This document shows positions 61,139 to 64,000 of a stretch of DNA of 64,000 nt, piece by piece. The notes beneath the pieces were generated by a model, which worked only from the letters and a program-made list of their open reading frames with translations, made no database searches and had not been told where the DNA came from. This DNA is from Kitasatospora sp. DSM 101779. Lineage in GTDB: Bacteria; Actinomycetota; Actinomycetes; Streptomycetales; Streptomycetaceae. Each line of letters starts with the position of its first letter. Within the stretch, counting starts at the first letter, position 1. Location: positions 7,814,921 through 7,878,920 of the forward strand of contig NZ_JAHTIK010000001.1 of assembly GCF_025655475.1 (NCBI RefSeq). The letters run 5' to 3'. The translations under genes were made by a program, and so were the position numbers.

Positions 61139-62203
61139 GTGCGCTTCGGGCTTTCCTTCCTCCCTGACTGCACGCCCGAGACGAAATCTCCGCAGACCTA
61201 TTTCAGCGACGCGCTGGAATTGTCGGTCCGAGCGGAGCTCGGTGGCCTGGATTCCATCAAGATGACCGAGCACTATCTCCACTACTACGGCGGTTACTGC
61301 CCGAGCCCGCTCGGATTCCTCTCCGCGGTGGCCGCCCGGACGAGTTCGGTCAGGCTGATGACCGGCTGCGTCCTGCCGGTCTTCCACCACCCGATCCAAC
61401 TGGCCGCGGAGGCCGCGCAGGTGGACGCCATCAGCGGCGGCCGGCTGGACGTCGGATTCGCCCGGGCCTACCTGCCCGACGAGTTCGACGCGCTGGGCCT
61501 GGCCATGGAGGAGAGCACCGACCGGTTCCGCGAGACCGTACGGGCCGTGCTGCGCCTGTGGACCGAGGAGAAGGTCAGCGAGGACACCCCGTTCTTCTCC
61601 TACCGCGACGTGACCGGTCTGCCCCGGCCCACCCAGCAGCCGCACCCGCCGGCCTGGGGCGCGGCGGTGCGCACGCCGGAGAGCTTCACCTGGCTGGGCA
61701 CCGAAGGGCTGGGGCTGCTGATCACCCCGCTCATCTCGCCGCACGAGTTCCGCGACCAGCTGACCCTCTACCGCGACGCGTTCCACGCCGCGCACGGCGG
61801 CACCGGGCTCCGCCCCCGGGTCGCGGCCAGCCTGCCGCTGGTCGTCGCCGACACCGACGCGCACGCGGAGCGGATCGCCGAGACCCACCTGCGGCGCTAC
61901 CTGGACGTGTGGGCACTGGCCGTGAACGCCTGGGACCGCAGGGAGTCCACCGCGTACCGCGGCTACTCCGGGTTCGGCTGGATGCTGCGCGGCCTGAAGC
62001 CCGCCCAGCTCTTCACCGAGGGCGGCGCGATCGTCGGTTCTCCGTCCACGGTCGTCGACCGGATCCGCGCCTTCAACGACCACATCGGCGGCGTCGACCA
62101 GATCCTGTGGCAGATCGACTTCGGTGCGATGCCGCTCGCCGAGGCTGGGCAGACCTTGGAGCTCTTCTGCACCGAGGTGCTGCCCGAAGTGAAATCACTG
62201 TGA
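61139..62203 (+). CDS. luciferase-like (LLM) flavin or F420 oxidoreductase
   Basis: A 354-residue single-domain bacterial-luciferase-like protein: VRFGLSFLPDCTPE start, ELGGLDSIKMTEHYLHYYGG, LMTGCVLPVFHHPIQLAAEA, VDAISGGRLDVGFARAYLPD, and PPAWGAAVRTPESFTWLGTE. Family members use reduced FMN or F420. GTG at 61139 is chosen because AAGGAG sits 8 bp before it. First gene of the operon, 38 bp ahead of the precursor gene, so it probably oxidises or reduces the peptide or its side groups (inference). Confidence 0.87.
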   Translation: MRFGLSFLPDCTPETKSPQTYFSDALELSVRAELGGLDSIKMTEHYLHYYGGYCPSPLGFLSAVAARTSSVRLMTGCVLPVFHHPIQLAAEAAQVDAISGGRLDVGFARAYLPDEFDALGLAMEESTDRFRETVRAVLRLWTEEKVSEDTPFFSYRDVTGLPRPTQQPHPPAWGAAVRTPESFTWLGTEGLGLLITPLISPHEFRDQLTLYRDAFHAAHGGTGLRPRVAASLPLVVADTDAHAERIAETHLRRYLDVWALAVNAWDRRESTAYRGYSGFGWMLRGLKPAQLFTEGGAIVGSPSTVVDRIRAFNDHIGGVDQILWQIDFGAMPLAEAGQTLELFCTEVLPEVKSL

Positions 62204-62241
62204 CGACCCGTCACCCGGACCACGAGGGGGGGTGTGAAGAC

Positions 62242-62409
62242 ATGGAGGGATTCGAGGACCTGGTGCTGGACGACAGCGCCTTCGAACTCGTCGACCTGGG
62301 CGAGGTGGTGCCCGCGTCCGTGACGGCCGGCTACGGCCTGACCGAGCTGTCGGCTTCCGGCGGCGCCAGCAGCTGTTGCTGCTGCTGCCCGTGCTGTTCC
62401 TGCACCTGA
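62242..62409 (+). CDS. thiopeptide-type precursor peptide, Cys-rich core
   Basis: A 55-residue peptide. The acidic leader (1-42) begins MEGFEDLVLDDSAFELVDLG and contains SVTAGYGLTELSAS, which parallels the SLTAGHGMTEVGAS end of thiomuracin and GE2270 leaders (from memory). The core SSCCCCCPCCSCT (43-55) aligns with the GE37468 core STNCFCYPCCSCS: Ser1, Cys4, Cys6, Pro8, Cys9, Cys10, Ser11 and Cys12 coincide. Ser43 and Ser53 are ten residues apart, the spacing that gives a 29-membered pyridine macrocycle. Eight of 13 core residues are Cys, five consecutive. Placed between an LLM oxidoreductase and a leader-binding protein gene, so the assignment as a RiPP precursor is strong. Confidence 0.9.
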   Translation: MEGFEDLVLDDSAFELVDLGEVVPASVTAGYGLTELSASGGASSCCCCCPCCSCT

Positions 62410-62462
62410 CCGGGTGCTGACCCTTCCGGCACTCGTGCTCTAGCCGGTGCGCGTTCGTGAAC

Positions 62463-62488
62463 GGGGACCGGGTGGCTCTCGGTCCTCC
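62463..62488 (+). terminator. attenuator-like hairpin after precursor gene
   Basis: GGGGACCG at 62463-62470 pairs with CGGTCC-T-CC at 62480-62488 (one bulged T) with a 9-nt loop, 54 bp after the precursor stop and 41 bp before the leader-binding-protein start. Such partial terminators are common behind RiPP precursor genes, giving more precursor than enzyme. Confidence 0.55.
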
Positions 62489-62528
62489 CCCTGACCTGTC
62501 ATCAGTTCGGCCAGAAGAAGCGGTGGTC

Positions 62529-64000
62529 ATGGAAGCACATGTGGCGCGGATCCGGCCGCGGCTGCGCGGGGACGTGTACGTCATGCGGGTGCCCGAGGGC
62601 GCGTACATCCGCAGCAACCTCGGCGGATCGATGCTCAAGGGCGCGTCCACCTACGAGTGGATCCAGCGGATCGCACCGCTGCTGGACGGCACCAGGACCC
62701 TCGGTGAGCTGTGCGCGACCGTGCCCGAGCAGAGCCGCGCCGCGCTCGCCAAACTGACCCTGCTGCTGCTGGGCAAGGGCTACGTCAAGGACGTCCTCGA
62801 CGACCGCCCGCACACCCTCACCGCCGACCTGGCCAGGACCTACGCCGCCAACATCGCCTTCGTCGAGTACTTCGTCGACTCACCGGAACTGCGCTTCGAA
62901 CGCTACCGCGAGGCCGCCGTCGTGCTGTCGGGTGCGGGCCCGCTGCTGCAGGCACTGACCAACTCGCAGCTGCGCTCCGGCCTGCGCACCGCGTCCGTCG
63001 CACCGTTCGCCGAGTCCCCGTTCGACCGCGGCCGCGTCGCCGAGCACCTGACCGCCGCCCGGGCGCTCGACCCGGACCAGCACGTGGCCTACCTGGAGGC
63101 CGCCGACGACGACCGGCTGGTGGCCGGCGCGGACCTGGTGCTGCACGTCGCCGACCGGCCGATGATCGGGCGCGCCCTGCGACTGCCGAGGGCCGCCCGC
63201 GCCGCCGACGCCTCGTTCGCGCAGGCGGTCGCGGTCGGTGACGAGGCGTGGATCGGCCCGGTGATCGGCAAGGACGGCGACGCCACGGCCTGGGAGTCGG
63301 CCTGGCGGCGGCTGTGCGCGCTCGCACCGGACCTCGCCGGCGCGGACCTGCGCGACCATCTGGAGCTCGCACCGAGCGAGTTCCTGCGCGGCCCGACCGT
63401 GGCCCTGGTCGCCAACCAGCTCTGCTTCGCGGCGTTCCGCCACCTGACCGGCATCGACCGGGGCGGGGCGGCCGACCGGCTCGTCCGGTTCGACCTGGAG
63501 ACCCTGGAGACAGCGACCCACGCCTTCCTGCCGCACCCGCTGGCGCTCCCCGCCGTCCCCGACGACCCGGCCCGACCGGCCGTCCTGTCCGCCGCACCGC
63601 CCGTCGACGACGAGGAGCTCGGCCGGCGCGCCGTGGAGTGCGTCGACGCCCGGACCGGTGTGTTCGCGGAGATCACCGAGCGCGACTACGAACAGCTGCC
63701 GCTGTTCGTCAGCGAGGTGGTGGTCTCCGACCCGGTCGGCCTGGCCGGCGGCCCCTTCCCGGTGCACGGCTACGGCGAGAGCGTCGTCGAATCCCGCCAA
63801 CGGGCCGTGCGGCGCGCGTTCGAGCGCTACGCGGCCGTGATGTCCGACCCCCGCAGGGGCGACCGGCTGCAGGGCGTGGACGTGCTGACCGGTGAGCCGG
63901 TCGAGGTCGAGGCCGCGGCGGTCTTCCCGGCGCGGACCGCGGCGTCCGGGCCCGACTGGTCCGGGGCGGTGCGCGCCGCGGTGGTCGCGGCGGCCGGAGC
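62529..64000 (+). CDS. TOMM leader-peptide-binding (ocin-ThiF-like) protein, partial
   Basis: The first 490 residues of a gene that runs off the right edge. It starts MEAHVARIRPRLRGDVYVMR and continues EGAYIRSNLGGSMLKGASTY, LDGTRTLGELCATVPEQSRA and LTLLLLGKGYVKDVLDD: the winged-helix leader-recognition element and peptide-clamp start of the ocin-ThiF-like F protein (as TbtF). After residue ~130 comes the ThiF-like Rossmann part (AAVVLSGAGPLLQALTNSQL). In thiopeptide clusters it presents the precursor to the YcaO cyclodehydratase. GTG 62523 is an alternative start. Downstream enzymes are outside the window. Confidence 0.88.
   Translation, partial: MEAHVARIRPRLRGDVYVMRVPEGAYIRSNLGGSMLKGASTYEWIQRIAPLLDGTRTLGELCATVPEQSRAALAKLTLLLLGKGYVKDVLDDRPHTLTADLARTYAANIAFVEYFVDSPELRFERYREAAVVLSGAGPLLQALTNSQLRSGLRTASVAPFAESPFDRGRVAEHLTAARALDPDQHVAYLEAADDDRLVAGADLVLHVADRPMIGRALRLPRAARAADASFAQAVAVGDEAWIGPVIGKDGDATAWESAWRRLCALAPDLAGADLRDHLELAPSEFLRGPTVALVANQLCFAAFRHLTGIDRGGAADRLVRFDLETLETATHAFLPHPLALPAVPDDPARPAVLSAAPPVDDEELGRRAVECVDARTGVFAEITERDYEQLPLFVSEVVVSDPVGLAGGPFPVHGYGESVVESRQRAVRRAFERYAAVMSDPRRGDRLQGVDVLTGEPVEVEAAAVFPARTAASGPDWSGAVRAAVVAAAG

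Noticed and set aside
60818..62083. N-terminal extension of the radical-SAM gene on the minus strand
   Set aside because: The frame stays open into the LLM gene, but the conserved sequence begins at 60817 with a ribosome-binding site, and the extension is antisense to the LLM gene.

Overview
The window is about 73% G+C with strong third-position G/C. It encodes mycothione reductase, SpoIIE/STAS/RsbW-type partner-switching proteins, GlxA-type AraC regulators, a DesK/NarL-type two-component system and a 'plasmid stabilization' small basic protein. This points to an actinobacterium of the Streptomyces/Kitasatospora group; the genus cannot be fixed from sequence alone. I saw no rRNA, tRNA or CRISPR array.

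Layout. 0-4 kb: partner-switching signalling genes (a SpoIIE phosphatase running off the left edge, two STAS antagonists, one HATPase kinase) plus a perfect 44-bp tandem duplication. 4-9.4 kb: a graveyard with a split, inverted molybdopterin-oxidoreductase relic, then a translationally coupled redox pair (large catalase KatE and mycothione reductase) and a decayed gene. 9.6-33.4 kb: mostly small autonomous chromosomal units: regulator/enzyme pairs with clear palindromic operators (LysR with cupin-DoxX, TetR with an epimerase, GlxA-like with a quinone-type reductase), hypotheticals, a hydrophobic peptide, a DUF1906 protein, a NUDIX protein, and three copies or fragments of a dispersed intergenic repeat. 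33.5-40.8 kb: an alpha/beta hydrolase, then a three-gene minus-strand operon (triplicated CxxC-module protein, repeat-rich beta protein, 1127-aa membrane-anchored STAND NTPase) that looks like an undescribed conflict or signalling system. 41.5-44.9 kb: an SDR, a 2H RNA phosphodiesterase and an IS5/IS427-type insertion sequence that has landed in the stop codon of the phosphodiesterase gene, with a -1 frameshifted transposase. 45-55 kb: a lipoprotein, membrane and secreted hypotheticals, a Ser/Thr kinase with TPR-like repeats, an ArsR-type regulator with an MFS exporter, a phosphotransferase and an FBP (FusB-like) protein. 55.3-58.8 kb: an overlapping ABC ATPase-permease-histidine kinase-response regulator operon.

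58.8-64 kb (right edge): the start of a thiopeptide-type azole RiPP cluster. It has a KedN5/TsrM-like cobalamin radical-SAM enzyme on the minus strand. Divergent from it, under a good vegetative promoter, are a luciferase-like oxidoreductase, a 55-residue precursor peptide ending SSCCCCCPCCSCT, and the first 490 residues of an ocin-ThiF-like leader-binding protein. The precursor leader resembles those of thiomuracin and GE2270. The spacing of the core serines (1 and 11) fits a 29-membered, EF-Tu-type macrocycle, but the core has eight cysteines, five of them consecutive. The YcaO, dehydratase, dehydrogenase and pyridine-forming genes must lie beyond the window and were not seen. This cluster is the strongest candidate for an undescribed system; the STAND operon is second.
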